A stretch of DNA of 64,000 nt from Rhodospirillales bacterium (GTDB lineage: Bacteria; Pseudomonadota; Alphaproteobacteria; Rhodospirillales_A; JACZKS01): NCBI GenBank assembly GCA_018648445.1, contig JABGRG010000006.1, positions 1-64,000 on the forward strand. Reading direction: 5' to 3'. A program made the translations under genes and the position numbers. Shown here in pieces: positions 19,010 to 27,918 of the stretch. Under the pieces are notes generated by a model that was not told where the DNA came from, did not search any database, and saw only the letters and a list, made by a program, of their open reading frames with translations. Numbering within the stretch: position 1 is the stretch's first letter; each line of letters starts with the position of its first letter.

Positions 19010-19768
19010 TTGATTACCGATCCTCTTTTTTATTTCGTCGCGGTTCCGGCCGTTCTGTTGGCGGGGATATCGAAAGGCGGATTCGGCGGCGGTTTGGCGA
19101 TGCTGGGCGTGCCGCTTTTGGCGATGGTGATTTCCGTCCCGCGGGCGGCGGCGATCATGTTGCCCATATTATGCCTTATGGATTTGACCGGTGTCTGGGC
19201 GTACCGAAAAACTTGGCATGCTTTGAACCTGAAGATCATGGCCGCTGGGGCGTTTTTCGGCATCGCTATCGGCACGGCCACGTTTCACATGTTCAACGAC
19301 GCCACTATCAGGATATTGGTCGGATGCGTGGCCGTATCGTTCACGCTTCATCACTGGTTAAAAAGGGGTGGACCGAGCGCCGCCACCGAGCCCAACACCC
19401 TCAAGGGAATGGCATGGAGCGCAGCAGCCGGATTTACCAGTTTTATCGCCCATGCAGGCGGTCCTCCAGCCAACGCCTATCTGCTGCCCCAGCGCATGGA
19501 CAAAACGCTTTTCGTCGGCACCTCGATCATGGTGTTCACGGCCATCAATTACACCAAGCTTATTCCCTATTGGTGGCTGGGCCTGCTGCCCGTCGGCAAT
19601 CTGACCATGTCTCTGATTTTAGCGCCGCTGGCGCCGCTTGGCGTCGTTATCGGGGTTTGGCTTCACAAGCGGGTTTCGCCGGTTTGGTTTTATAGACTTT
19701 GCTACCTGTTCCTGTTTGCGAGCGGGCTCAAGCTTCTTTACGATGGCGTTAGCAGCTTAATCATTTGA
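19010..19768 (+). CDS. TSUP-family (TauE/SafE) membrane transporter
   Basis: A 252-residue protein with about eight helices in two halves. The N-terminal repeat shows the family pattern GISKGGFGGGLAMLGVPLLA; the second repeat has FTSFIAHAGGPPANAYLLP. TSUP proteins move sulfite, sulfoacetate, taurine products or other organosulfur anions. Sulfur genes elsewhere in the window make a sulfur substrate plausible but unproven. The frame has no ATG near its N-terminus, so TTG at 19010 is the likely start; only a weak SD precedes it. Confidence 0.85.
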   Translation: MITDPLFYFVAVPAVLLAGISKGGFGGGLAMLGVPLLAMVISVPRAAAIMLPILCLMDLTGVWAYRKTWHALNLKIMAAGAFFGIAIGTATFHMFNDATIRILVGCVAVSFTLHHWLKRGGPSAATEPNTLKGMAWSAAAGFTSFIAHAGGPPANAYLLPQRMDKTLFVGTSIMVFTAINYTKLIPYWWLGLLPVGNLTMSLILAPLAPLGVVIGVWLHKRVSPVWFYRLCYLFLFASGLKLLYDGVSSLII

Positions 19769-19791
19769 AAAATAAAGAGGTTTGATTTCCA

Positions 19792-20490
19792 ATGGCCTAC
19801 GAAAACCCGTCCTGCGCCTATTGTCCCGCTGAAATTCGCGCCTGCCGCGATGGCGAACCGGAACGTGGCCCCGGTTGGTGCCCCAGCAAGGTTGATGACG
19901 AAGGCATAAGCGAGGGGATCGCGAAGTATGAAGACGCCGATTTGGCCAGAACGGCCCGGGAATCGGCAAAGGTCGAGGCCGAGGGTTATTGCGAGTGGAC
20001 CCGGGTCGAGGAGGTCTGCGTTTTCGCCAAGCGCATGGAATACCACAAAATCGGCATCGCCTTTTGTATCGGGTTCATAGATATGGCCAATACCTTGAGC
20101 CAGGTTCTGGAAAGCCACGGCTTCGAGGTTGCCTCGGTATGCTGCAAAGCCGGCGGTGTCGCGAAAGAGGACATCGGCCTGAAAGACAGCGAGAAAATCC
20201 GCCCCGGAAACTATGAGGCCATGTGTAACCCCATCACGCAGGCCCAACTGCTCAATCGATCTGGAACCGACTTTAACGTCGTTCTCGGCCTGTGCGTCGG
20301 CCATGACAGCCTGTTTTTCAAGCACTCGGAAGCACTGGTGACGACGCTGGTGGCCAAGGACCGGGTGCTGGCTCACAATCCGGCGGCAGCACTGCTGTTA
20401 GCTGATGGTTATTACAAAAAGATATGGGGACCGCACCGGCCCGAAACGCCGCCAAAAAAACCAGCCGAAGGGCGCAAGCAGAATACTTGA
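19792..20490 (+). CDS. DUF1847 family cysteine-rich protein
   Basis: A 232-residue soluble protein. It opens with a metal-site-like CAYCPAEIRAC stretch and GPGWCPSK. It continues with GYCEWTRVEEVCVFAKRM and the family's KIGIAFCIGFIDMANTL, VCCKAGG, CNPITQAQLLN and LGLCVGHDSLFFKHS. Twelve or more cysteines in conserved positions suggest binding of metal or an Fe-S cluster. DUF1847 proteins occur mainly in anaerobes and metal- or sulfur-metabolising bacteria; the function is not established. It lies 23 bases after the TSUP transporter, so the two may form an operon. Confidence 0.85.
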   Translation: MAYENPSCAYCPAEIRACRDGEPERGPGWCPSKVDDEGISEGIAKYEDADLARTARESAKVEAEGYCEWTRVEEVCVFAKRMEYHKIGIAFCIGFIDMANTLSQVLESHGFEVASVCCKAGGVAKEDIGLKDSEKIRPGNYEAMCNPITQAQLLNRSGTDFNVVLGLCVGHDSLFFKHSEALVTTLVAKDRVLAHNPAAALLLADGYYKKIWGPHRPETPPKKPAEGRKQNT

Positions 20491-20515
20491 CGGAACATCG
20501 GCTTGGAGCTACACA
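20487..20515 (+). promoter_or_regulatory. Promoter of tRNA-His
   Basis: TTGACG (20487-20492), 17 bases, then TACACA (20510-20515). The -35 is 5/6 and the -10 is weak. It starts inside the DUF1847 stop codon and places transcription start close to the tRNA 5' end. Confidence 0.5.
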
Positions 20516-20528
20516 GTGACCCGCTCAT

Positions 20529-20606
20529 GGCGGGAGTAGCTCAGTTGGTTAGAGCGCCAGATTGTGGATCTGGATGTCGGGGGTTCAAATCCCCTCTCTC
20601 GCCCCA
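20529..20606 (+). tRNA. tRNA-His (anticodon GTG)
   Basis: A full cloverleaf is readable. The 7-bp acceptor is GCGGGAG/CTCTCGC with one G-T pair, the D-arm GCTCAGTTGGTTAGAGC, and the anticodon stem CCAGA/TCTGG with loop TTGTGGA, so GTG lies at 20564-20566. The T-arm is GGGGG-TTCAAAT-CCCCT. The extra G at 20529 opposite C at 20603 is the G-1 identity element of tRNA-His. The 3' CCA is encoded at 20604-20606. Confidence 0.97.
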
Positions 20607-20613
20607 AATTCGA

Positions 20614-20645
20614 AAGGCTTGGCCCCACAAGGGTCAAGCCTTTTT
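20614..20645 (+). terminator. Rho-independent terminator of tRNA-His
   Basis: AAAGGCTTGGCCC, a CACAA loop, then GGGTCAAGCCTTT form a long stem with one internal mismatch. It is followed by a run of T, immediately downstream of the tRNA. Confidence 0.9.
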
Positions 20646-20675
20646 TCCTTCACGGAACAAGCCGTTTTGCGGCTA

Positions 20676-20704
20676 TTGATCAGGGCGAAACACCTCCGTA
20701 TAGT
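20676..20704 (+). promoter_or_regulatory. Sigma-70 promoter of tkt-fba-rpe
   Basis: TTGATC (20676-20681) and TATAGT (20699-20704) are spaced by 17 bases. This is a good housekeeping promoter about 120 bases before the transketolase ATG. No LysR-type (CbbR) T-N11-A site is obvious, but it was not searched exhaustively. Confidence 0.6.
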
Positions 20705-20832
20705 GTGGCCGCCCCCGTGCATATCTCGACCCAAAGTCTGATTCTTACCGCGCGCTTTTATTCGTGCCGGGAATTGCTTCGAGACAGTTTTCCGCACGGG
20801 GCGCAAATATGATCGACATTGGAGATTTTTTT

Positions 20833-22806
20833 ATGCTGCAAAAAGACATGGCCAACGCCATTCGGTTTTTGTCCGCCGATGCTGTCCAGAAAGCCAAATC
20901 CGGCCATCCGGGGATGCCCATGGGAATGGCCGACGTTGCGACGGTTCTTTTCACCCGTTTTCTAAAGTTTGACGCGCAAGAGCCCAACTGGCCGGATCGC
21001 GACCGGTTCGTGCTGTCCGCCGGTCACGGATCGATGCTGATTTATTCGCTGCTGCATCTCACCGGGTACGAAGGCGTCGACATCGAGGCGGTCAAGAATT
21101 TCCGTCAACTGGGTTCAATGACTCCCGGACATCCCGAATTTGGCCATACCCCCGGTGTTGAAACAACGACCGGCCCGCTTGGGCAAGGTCTCGCCACCGC
21201 CGTCGGTCTGGCGCTGGGTGAACGCATGCGCCAAGAACGCTTCGGCGCAGATATCGTTGATCACTTTACCTACGTCATCGCGGGCGACGGTTGCCTGATG
21301 GAAGGGATCAGCCACGAGGCCGTATCCTTTGCCGGTCATCTCGGGCTGAACAAGCTGATCGTGCTGTGGGACGACAACAGCATTTCCATCGACGGATCAA
21401 CGGACCTTACGCGCACCGAGGATCAATTGGCGCGTTTCGTCACCAGCGGATGGAACACCCTTGCCGTTGACGGACACGACCAGGACGCCGTAGCCGCCGC
21501 CATCGAAACGGCGAAAAAATCGGATAAGCCGACGATTATCGGCTGCATAACGACCATCGGCTTTGGCGCACCGACCAAGCAGGGCACGTCGTCATCCCAT
21601 GGCTCACCGCTGGGCGACGAAGAAATCGCCGGTGCCCGCGAGAAGTTGGGCTGGCCCCACGATCCTTTCGTGGTGCCGGACGACGTTCTTTCGGCCTGGC
21701 GCACGGCCGGATCGCGCGGCCAGAGTGCGCGCAACGACTGGGAAGCCCGATTGGCCGCCACTGATAATGCATTGGCCGACGAATTCATTCGCACCGAAGC
21801 AGGCGAATTGCCCAAAGGCTGGGAAGAAGCGTCCGCCGACTACCGGCAGGGCCTAGCTGGCGAAATGCCGGGCTGGGCGTCGCGCCAGTCTTCCGGCAAA
21901 GCCCTTGAGGTTTTAACCGACAAAATCCCCGAATTGATCGGCGGATCGGCTGACCTGACCGGCTCAGTCAACACCAAGACCAGCAGCACCGATAGTCTGG
22001 AGAAGGACAATTTCGGCGGTCGCTACATTCATTACGGGGTTCGCGAACACGCCATGGGCGCGATCATGAACGGTCTTGCCGTTCACGGCGGTTTCATCCC
22101 GTACGCCGGAACCTTCATGGTGTTTTCCGACTATATGCGCCCATCGATCCGTATGTCGGCGCTGATGGGGATTCGCGTCGTCTACGTGCTGACCCATGAT
22201 TCCATCGGTCTTGGCGAAGACGGTCCGACCCATCAGCCGGTCGAAACCATCGCCTCCCTGCGCGCCATTCCCAATCTCAACGTATTCCGTCCTTCCGACG
22301 CCATGGAAACGGCTGAATGCTGGGAGATCGCGCTCAAATCCGAGAACACCCCGTCGGTTCTTTCGTTAAGCAGACAGGGCATTCCCGCCAACCGCAACGA
22401 CTCGGACGAAAACAAAAGCGCACGCGGCGCTTATGTGTTGGCCGAAGCCGAAGGCGGAGCACGCAAGGTAACCCTTCTGGGTACCGGGGCTGAAACCGGC
22501 ATCGCCATGGCAGCCCGCGAAGCCCTGCAAAAAGAGGGCATTCCCACTGCCGTCGTCTCGGTTCCCTGTTTCGAGCTATTCGACGCCCAGGATGCGGCCT
22601 ATCGGGCAGCCGTGTTGGGCGCGCCCGGCGGCGTGCGCGTTGCCGTCGAAGCGGCCATCGGCCAGGGCTGGGACAAATACCTTGGCGACAATGGATCGTT
22701 TGTCGGAATGACGGGCTTCGGCGCGTCGGGTCCGGCCGGACAGTTATTCGAACATTTCGGCATCAACGCCGAGAACGTCATCGCCGCAGCAAAATCGCGG
22801 TTGTAA
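20833..22806 (+). CDS. tkt: Transketolase
   Basis: A ThDP enzyme moving two-carbon ketol units in the pentose phosphate and Calvin cycles. The 657-residue protein has [13 protein letters not shown], the pyrophosphate-site segment [21 protein letters not shown], the ThDP signature [13 protein letters not shown], and a C-terminal transketolase domain including [14 protein letters not shown]. The ATG at 20833 is chosen because ggag lies nine bases upstream and the protein then matches usual Tkt starts; earlier in-frame GTG and ATG codons exist. It heads a cluster with fba and rpe. Confidence 0.95.
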   Translation: MLQKDMANAIRFLSADAVQKAKSGHPGMPMGMADVATVLFTRFLKFDAQEPNWPDRDRFVLSAGHGSMLIYSLLHLTGYEGVDIEAVKNFRQLGSMTPGHPEFGHTPGVETTTGPLGQGLATAVGLALGERMRQERFGADIVDHFTYVIAGDGCLMEGISHEAVSFAGHLGLNKLIVLWDDNSISIDGSTDLTRTEDQLARFVTSGWNTLAVDGHDQDAVAAAIETAKKSDKPTIIGCITTIGFGAPTKQGTSSSHGSPLGDEEIAGAREKLGWPHDPFVVPDDVLSAWRTAGSRGQSARNDWEARLAATDNALADEFIRTEAGELPKGWEEASADYRQGLAGEMPGWASRQSSGKALEVLTDKIPELIGGSADLTGSVNTKTSSTDSLEKDNFGGRYIHYGVREHAMGAIMNGLAVHGGFIPYAGTFMVFSDYMRPSIRMSALMGIRVVYVLTHDSIGLGEDGPTHQPVETIASLRAIPNLNVFRPSDAMETAECWEIALKSENTPSVLSLSRQGIPANRNDSDENKSARGAYVLAEAEGGARKVTLLGTGAETGIAMAAREALQKEGIPTAVVSVPCFELFDAQDAAYRAAVLGAPGGVRVAVEAAIGQGWDKYLGDNGSFVGMTGFGASGPAGQLFEHFGINAENVIAAAKSRL

Positions 22807-22829
22807 TTCAACAAAGGAGACTTAACCAA

Positions 22830-23894
22830 ATGGCACTCGTTTCACTTAGGCAATTGCTCGACCATGCGGCGGAGAACGACTACGGTCTTCCCGCATTCAA
22901 CATCAACAACATGGAGCAAATGCTCTCGATCATGGCGGCGGCGGACAAGTTGGACGCTCCGGTCATCATGCAAGCCAGCCGCGGCGCGCGCAAATACGCC
23001 AACGACACCGTGCTCAGCTACCTGATCCGGGCGGCCATCGACATGTACCCGCATATTCCGGTCTGCATGCACCAGGATCACGGCAACTCAGCGCCGACCT
23101 GCATGAGCGCCATTACGTCCGGCTTCTCGTCGGTCATGATGGACGGCTCGCTTGAAGAAGACGGCAAGACGCCTGCTTCCTACGATTACAACGTCGAAGC
23201 GACCAAGACGGTCGCCGATATGGCCCACATGGTCGGCGTTTCGGTCGAAGGCGAACTGGGTTGCCTGGGCTCGCTGGAAACCGGCGAAGGCGACAAGGAA
23301 GACGGCCACGGCTTTGAAGGCAAATTGGACAAGGAAAAGCTTCTGACCGATCCCGACGAAGCCGCCGATTTCGTCGCCAAGACCAAGGTCGACGCCCTGG
23401 CCATCGCCATCGGTACCTCGCATGGGGCCTACAAGTTCACCCGCAAGCCGACCGGTGAAATTCTGGCCATGGACGTGGTTGCCAAGATCAACGCAAAACT
23501 TCCGAACACCCACCTGGTCATGCACGGTTCCAGCTCGGTTCCGCAGGAACTTCAGGACATCATCAACGAATACGGCGGGGACATGCCGCAACCCTACGGC
23601 GTGCCGATTGAAGAAATCGTCACCGGCATCAAGACCGGCGTGCGCAAGGTGAACATCGACACCGACAACCGCATGGCCATTACCGGCGCCATCCGTAAGG
23701 TCTTCGTTGAACAGCCGGGCAAGTTCGACCCGCGCGACTATCTCGTTCCGGCCCGCGCCGCCATGCAGAAGCTGTGCGAAGAACGTTACCAGCAGTTCCA
23801 GTGCGACGGACAGGCCTCCAAGATCAAGGTGCTGCCGCTCACTGACATGGCTGCGCGCTATGCCGACGGTTCGCTGGACCCGCAGGTCCGCTAG
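22830..23894 (+). CDS. fba: Fructose-bisphosphate aldolase class II, Calvin-cycle subtype
   Basis: A zinc aldolase that joins DHAP with glyceraldehyde 3-phosphate; the Calvin subtype also makes sedoheptulose bisphosphate. The 354-residue protein has the metal-site segment [11 protein letters not shown], the acidic [16 protein letters not shown] stretch, [29 protein letters not shown] and [10 protein letters not shown]. These features are typical of the CbbA-like branch rather than E. coli FbaA. It starts 23 bases after tkt with a good SD (aaaggag). Confidence 0.94.
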   Translation: MALVSLRQLLDHAAENDYGLPAFNINNMEQMLSIMAAADKLDAPVIMQASRGARKYANDTVLSYLIRAAIDMYPHIPVCMHQDHGNSAPTCMSAITSGFSSVMMDGSLEEDGKTPASYDYNVEATKTVADMAHMVGVSVEGELGCLGSLETGEGDKEDGHGFEGKLDKEKLLTDPDEAADFVAKTKVDALAIAIGTSHGAYKFTRKPTGEILAMDVVAKINAKLPNTHLVMHGSSSVPQELQDIINEYGGDMPQPYGVPIEEIVTGIKTGVRKVNIDTDNRMAITGAIRKVFVEQPGKFDPRDYLVPARAAMQKLCEERYQQFQCDGQASKIKVLPLTDMAARYADGSLDPQVR

Positions 23895-23915
23895 CAAACA
23901 GGACACACCGGGATC

Positions 23916-24569
23916 ATGGTCAAGTCAGTAAAGATCGCTCCGTCGATTTTGTCTGCCGACTTCGCCAGACTGGGCGAAGAGGTGCGCGCCATTGACGAGG
24001 GCGGGTGCGATTACGTCCACATTGACGTTATGGACGGCCATTTCGTTCCCAACCTGACCATTGGTCCCGGTGTTGTCGCGGCCATCCGGCCGCACACCCA
24101 AAAAATACTCGACGTGCACCTGATGGTCTCGCCCGTCGATACCTACCTTGAAGCGTTCGCCAAGGCCGGAAGCGACATCATCACCGTGCATGCCGAAGCC
24201 GGTCCGCATCTGGACCGCAGCCTTCAGGCCATTCGTGAATTGGGCAAGAAAGCCGGTGTCGCCCTCAATCCGTCGACCTCAGAAGAGACCATCCAGTATG
24301 TTCTGGACAAGGTCGATCTTATTCTTGTCATGACCGTAAACCCCGGTTTTGGTGGCCAGAAATTCATCGAATCGCAATTGGACAAAATCGCGCGCGTCCG
24401 CCGCATGATCGGAGACCGGCCCATCGAGCTGGAAGTCGACGGTGGTGTCGACACGAATACCGCCGGCAAAGTAGTAAAGGCCGGGGCAAATGTGCTGGTT
24501 GCCGGCAATGCCGTATTCAGCGCAGACGATTACGCTAAAAGAATCAAAGAGATTAGAGCCGCCTGCTAG
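23916..24569 (+). CDS. rpe: Ribulose-phosphate 3-epimerase
   Basis: A TIM-barrel enzyme that interconverts ribulose 5-phosphate and xylulose 5-phosphate. The 217-residue protein has [15 protein letters not shown], the signature [26 protein letters not shown], the [13 protein letters not shown] loop and [11 protein letters not shown]. It lies 21 bases after fba and closes a tkt-fba-rpe cluster. The cluster can serve the pentose phosphate pathway or carbon fixation; no rubisco or phosphoribulokinase gene is in the window. Confidence 0.96.
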   Translation: MVKSVKIAPSILSADFARLGEEVRAIDEGGCDYVHIDVMDGHFVPNLTIGPGVVAAIRPHTQKILDVHLMVSPVDTYLEAFAKAGSDIITVHAEAGPHLDRSLQAIRELGKKAGVALNPSTSEETIQYVLDKVDLILVMTVNPGFGGQKFIESQLDKIARVRRMIGDRPIELEVDGGVDTNTAGKVVKAGANVLVAGNAVFSADDYAKRIKEIRAAC

Positions 24570-24590
24570 TGATAACAGCCGGAACGTGCT

Positions 24591-24616
24591 AAATCAGTTT
24601 AGGTTGAAACCGATTT
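24591..24616 (+). other. Inverted repeat between rpe and the SLC13-type carrier
   Basis: AAATCAGTTT and AAACCGATTT pair at 9 of 10 positions around a six-base spacer. There is no U-run, so this is not a standard terminator. It could be an operator or a leader hairpin for the downstream gene, whose start lies 19 bases beyond. Confidence 0.35.
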
Positions 24617-24634
24617 GCGGGTGGGTTGCATTTC

Positions 24635-26206
24635 ATGGCGGACTGGTTCAGCAGGCACGGCGGCAAGGGCCGTCATGATCCGGCAGGTGTTGAAGCCGGT
24701 ACCGCCGAACGGCCGAAATCAGCTATCGCCCACCGAACATTGGGTTTCGGATTTTTCCGCAAAGCCGTTCGCTTTCGCTTCCGCCTATACTATTTCCGAG
24801 AAAAACGCTGGTTCTTCTACGCCCTGATCGTTGGCGCGATCATGTTGCAACTGCCGTTGCCCGAGGGGTTGAGCCGTGAAGGGATGGTCGTTCTGGCCAT
24901 GACGGCGGTAGCGACGATCCTGTTCGTGACCGAGCCCATTCCTTTGCCTACCGTCGCGCTTTTGATTGTCGTCGGGCAGGTCTTTTTGCTGGGCATAGAC
25001 TCGTCCACCGTCGCCAAAAGCCTGATGACAGATTCGGTGCTCTTCATCATGGGGTCCCTGATGCTGGCGGTCGCCGTGGTCAAGCAAAAGCTGGACAAGC
25101 GGCTGGCCTGGCTCATCGTGCGCATGACCGGAACGCGAACCTGGCGCGTCTGCCTCGGCATTTCGGCGGTTTCAGGTTTTCTGGCCTCTTTCGTTGGTGA
25201 ACACACGGTCGCGGCCATGATGTTGCCAGTGGGGATCACCCTGGTGACGCTAACGTCGGAAGATCCCAAGAAGGTTCGCAATCTGGCCGTAGTGCTGCTT
25301 TTGTCGATTTCATACGGGTGTTCCGTGGCCGGTATAGCGACCCCTTCGGGCGGCGCACGAAACGCCATCATGATTGGGTATTGGAAGGAGTTCTTTTACG
25401 ATCCGACCAGCCCCGAAACGTGGAAGTACCTGGTCAGCTATTTGCGCTGGATGGCTTACGCCTATCCGATGTTTATTCTGCAGCTGCCGCTGGTAACGGC
25501 GATCCTGCTGTTCTCGTTCAAGCCCGAATACCGGAACCTCTCGCGCGCCGTGGTAAAGCTGCGTGCCCAGGTGGAAAGCGAAGGCCCCATGAAAACCGGC
25601 GACTGGGTCGCCATTTTCATCTTCGCCCTGATCCTGTGCGGTTGGGTCTTTGCGTCGGGCGACGTCGGCATGGGAACCATCGCGGTGTTCGGCGCGGCCG
25701 CGTTCTTGGTGGCCGGTCTGGTCAGATGGGAAGACGTGAATTCCGGCGTCAACTGGGGGGTCGTGCTGTTGTATGCGGCTGCCATTTCGCTGGGACTTCA
25801 GATGAAGAATACAGGGGCCGCCCAATGGGTCGCCGAGAGTTTCCTGGCGCTTCTCGAACCCTTGGGCGCGGATAGCGGCTACGGCCTGTGGGCGGCTGTT
25901 TCGGTCCTGACGACAACCGTCACCAATACCATGTCCAACGGCGCTGCCGTTGCGGTTCTCGGCCCCATTGTTTTGAAACTGGCCGTCGTCGCCGAGGAAA
26001 GCCCGATCATCCTCGGCTTCATTACGGCCGTGTCGTCTGCGTTCGCATATCTGACCGTTATCGGAACGCCCGCATGCACCATCGTTTACGCGTCCGGTTA
26101 TTTGAAAACGACGGACTTTCTATCCGTTGGCTGGAAAATGGTTCTGATGTCCACCATTGTTATGCTCTTGGTGGCATCTGTTTACTGGCCCATGATAGGG
26201 GTTTGA
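24635..26206 (+). CDS. SLC13/DASS-family sodium-coupled anion transporter
   Basis: A 523-residue inner-membrane carrier with a polar, basic N-terminal region of about 55 residues, then some 11-12 hydrophobic segments. It shows a TEPIPLPTVALLIVV helix, a FLASFVGEHTVAAMMLPVGI segment matching the first SNT-like motif region, GIATPSGGARNAIMIGYW, and a second TTTVTNTMSNGAAVAVLGP motif. DASS proteins import di- and tricarboxylates or sulfate. The nearby universal stress protein gene, 28 bases downstream, suggests co-expression. The start at 24635 is chosen over a TTG nine bases upstream; neither has a strong SD. Confidence 0.82.
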   Translation: MADWFSRHGGKGRHDPAGVEAGTAERPKSAIAHRTLGFGFFRKAVRFRFRLYYFREKRWFFYALIVGAIMLQLPLPEGLSREGMVVLAMTAVATILFVTEPIPLPTVALLIVVGQVFLLGIDSSTVAKSLMTDSVLFIMGSLMLAVAVVKQKLDKRLAWLIVRMTGTRTWRVCLGISAVSGFLASFVGEHTVAAMMLPVGITLVTLTSEDPKKVRNLAVVLLLSISYGCSVAGIATPSGGARNAIMIGYWKEFFYDPTSPETWKYLVSYLRWMAYAYPMFILQLPLVTAILLFSFKPEYRNLSRAVVKLRAQVESEGPMKTGDWVAIFIFALILCGWVFASGDVGMGTIAVFGAAAFLVAGLVRWEDVNSGVNWGVVLLYAAAISLGLQMKNTGAAQWVAESFLALLEPLGADSGYGLWAAVSVLTTTVTNTMSNGAAVAVLGPIVLKLAVVAEESPIILGFITAVSSAFAYLTVIGTPACTIVYASGYLKTTDFLSVGWKMVLMSTIVMLLVASVYWPMIGV

Positions 26207-26234
26207 TCGTCGGTCCGAAGGGAGTGTCTTTTTT

Positions 26235-27179
26235 ATGGAAGAGCACGACGAAAATCGGTTTCGAATTCTCGTATGTATCGACGGCTCCGAGGAATCCTAC
26301 AGGAGCTTGCGCTACGCCGCGAAAATGGGGAAGGGGGTCGAGGCCGACATTGTGCTGCTCAATGTCCGGCAGATGGACCACGGCCTGCGTTCAGGTGGTC
26401 TGCAGGTCAGTGTCGCCCGGCAGAATATGCTGGAGTGGGGGTTGGAGCTTCCGGGCATCCAATATCTGAAAAAAGGCGCGGATATTCTGGTCGAAGTCGG
26501 GTACATGGCTTCGGACCGGCGGGCTGAATTTAGCCATGTGGATGTGGCCGGCGACCCGGTCGGCGACAACAAGATTTCCTATATCGGGCGCAACAAGCGC
26601 CGCGTCATCCTTAAGCTGAAAGTCGCGGCCGATATCGCCAGCGGCATCCTGGAACAGTGGGAAATCGGCCACTACGACTTGATCATTCTGGGCGCGTCAA
26701 AACGCTGGGAGCGCAAGAAACGCCGCTCATTCTGGGATCCGGAAACGGCCGAAAAGGTTGCCATGCACGCGCCGTGCCCGGTCATGGTCGCCCGCCAGTT
26801 GTTGGTCGGGCACAGCCACCTGATCTACACGGATGGATCGGAAATCGCCAAGGAGGTCGTGCGGCGCGACGCGCAGTTCGCACACCTGACGGAAAGTTTC
26901 GTCGCCATTGTCGCGGTCGCACCCGATGTTGAAAGTGAACCCGAAGCCGCGAAACATGCCCAGGAAGCGCGCGAGATTGTTGAATCCATGGGCATTGACG
27001 TCTTCGACACCATTATCCGCGTTGGCGATCCGGTCGAGGAATTGATCGAAGCGGGAGCTGACCATTCCGTGATCGTCATTCCCGACACCGAGGAAAAGGG
27101 GCTGAAGAGTCTGTTCACCCGCAAAATGGAAACCGACCTCATGCGTCGCGCCCGGTGTTCGGTGATGGTGTTTCGCTAG
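26235..27179 (+). CDS. Tandem universal stress protein
   Basis: A 314-residue cytosolic protein with two UspA-like domains. The first begins FRILVCIDGSEESYRSLRYA and ends in LIILGASKRW and APCPVMVAR, with an unusual insert of about 60 residues between them. The second begins HLIYTDGSEIAKEV and ends VIVIPDTE and ARCSVMVFR. The ATP-binding G-x2-G-x9-G(S/T) pattern is only partial, so nucleotide binding is uncertain. It follows the SLC13-type carrier by 28 bases; USP-carrier pairs are common in alphaproteobacteria. Its TAG stop lies at the border of the inverted-repeat element. Confidence 0.85.
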   Translation: MEEHDENRFRILVCIDGSEESYRSLRYAAKMGKGVEADIVLLNVRQMDHGLRSGGLQVSVARQNMLEWGLELPGIQYLKKGADILVEVGYMASDRRAEFSHVDVAGDPVGDNKISYIGRNKRRVILKLKVAADIASGILEQWEIGHYDLIILGASKRWERKKRRSFWDPETAEKVAMHAPCPVMVARQLLVGHSHLIYTDGSEIAKEVVRRDAQFAHLTESFVAIVAVAPDVESEPEAAKHAQEAREIVESMGIDVFDTIIRVGDPVEELIEAGADHSVIVIPDTEEKGLKSLFTRKMETDLMRRARCSVMVFR

Positions 27180-27307
27180 AGCATATCTCCCTTATTCGGA
27201 ACCGCTGAGACACCGTATCCGGTCTGCTGACAAAGAAGCGATGCCGGCGCATCGCAAGCGTTGCCTGACGCCGCTCAGCGGTTCCGAATAAGGGAGATAT
27301 GCTCTAG
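27176..27307. mobile_element. 132-bp MITE-like element with perfect 34-bp inverted repeats
   Basis: Bases 27176-27209 and 27274-27307 are exact reverse complements over all 34 positions, each ending in CTAG. The outer ends read TA-GAGCATATCTCC and GGAGATATGCTC-TA, consistent with a TA target duplication flanking terminal repeats. The 64-base interior holds a perfect 7-bp hairpin (GCGATGC/GCATCGC at 27238-27255) and no ORF. The layout matches non-autonomous IS630/Tc1- or IS5-type elements that use TA sites; no transposase is in the window. The element sits exactly on the stop codon of the usp gene. Confidence 0.75.
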
Positions 27308-27344
27308 GCAGAGGCGGCTTGTGGGGAGTGCGATTTCCTATTAC

Positions 27345-27360
27345 ATTAGAGGTCCCTAAT
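27345..27360. promoter_or_regulatory. Palindrome upstream of the DsrE2-TusA pair
   Basis: ATTAGAGGTCCCTAAT is symmetric at six of eight base pairs and lies 35 bases before the DsrE2-like start. A wider GGAGTGC...GCACTCC pair (about 27324-27330 and 27376-27382) brackets it. It is a candidate repressor site; ArsR-type sulfide sensors often control such genes, but the identity of the regulator is unknown. Confidence 0.4.
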
Positions 27361-27394
27361 TATTCGCACCTCAAGCACTCCGGGATCGAACACC

Positions 27395-27895
27395 ATGTCC
27401 GCCACCGAATCCAACGCCAAACAGATGACCATCATCGTCACCAAGGGGACCCTGGACTGGGCGTATCCGCCCTTTATCCTGGCGACCACGGCGGCGGCCA
27501 TGGACGTGGAGGTCTCCATGTTCTTCACCTTCTATGGCCTGCAACTTCTGAAAAAAGATTTGGATCATCTTCAAATTTCGACCCTGGGAAACCCTGGCAT
27601 GGAAATGCCGTTGATGGGCATGCATATGAAGATGCCCAACATCGTTTCGGCTCTGCCCGGTGTTGACGCCGCCTGCTCGACGATGATGAAGAACCTGATC
27701 AAAAAGAAGGGTGTCGCGTCCATTCCGGATCTGCGCGAAGCGGCAGTCGATTGCGAGATCAAATTGATCGGCTGCCAAATGACCATGGACCTGTTCGAAT
27801 GGTCCAGGGATGACATGATCGACGGAATCGAGATCGGCGGCGCCGCGACCTACATGGAAATGGCCCTGAATTCCGACATCAATCTATTCATTTGA
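27395..27895 (+). CDS. DsrE/DsrF-like (DsrE2-type) sulfur-relay protein
   Basis: A 166-residue protein of the DsrE2/peroxiredoxin-like family. It begins with a beta-strand KQMTIIVTKGTLDW and an alanine-rich helix, then VSMFFTFYGLQLLKKD, a methionine-rich GMEMPLMGMHMKMPN segment, and the active-site-like stretch IKLIGCQMTMDLFEW with the conserved Cys. DsrE2 proteins carry or transfer sulfane sulfur together with TusA and rhodaneses in sulfur oxidisers. Its stop is 23 bases before the tusA ATG, which supports a functional pair. Confidence 0.85.
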   Translation: MSATESNAKQMTIIVTKGTLDWAYPPFILATTAAAMDVEVSMFFTFYGLQLLKKDLDHLQISTLGNPGMEMPLMGMHMKMPNIVSALPGVDAACSTMMKNLIKKKGVASIPDLREAAVDCEIKLIGCQMTMDLFEWSRDDMIDGIEIGGAATYMEMALNSDINLFI

Positions 27896-27918
27896 CCGTA
27901 AAACCCGAGGATATCTCA

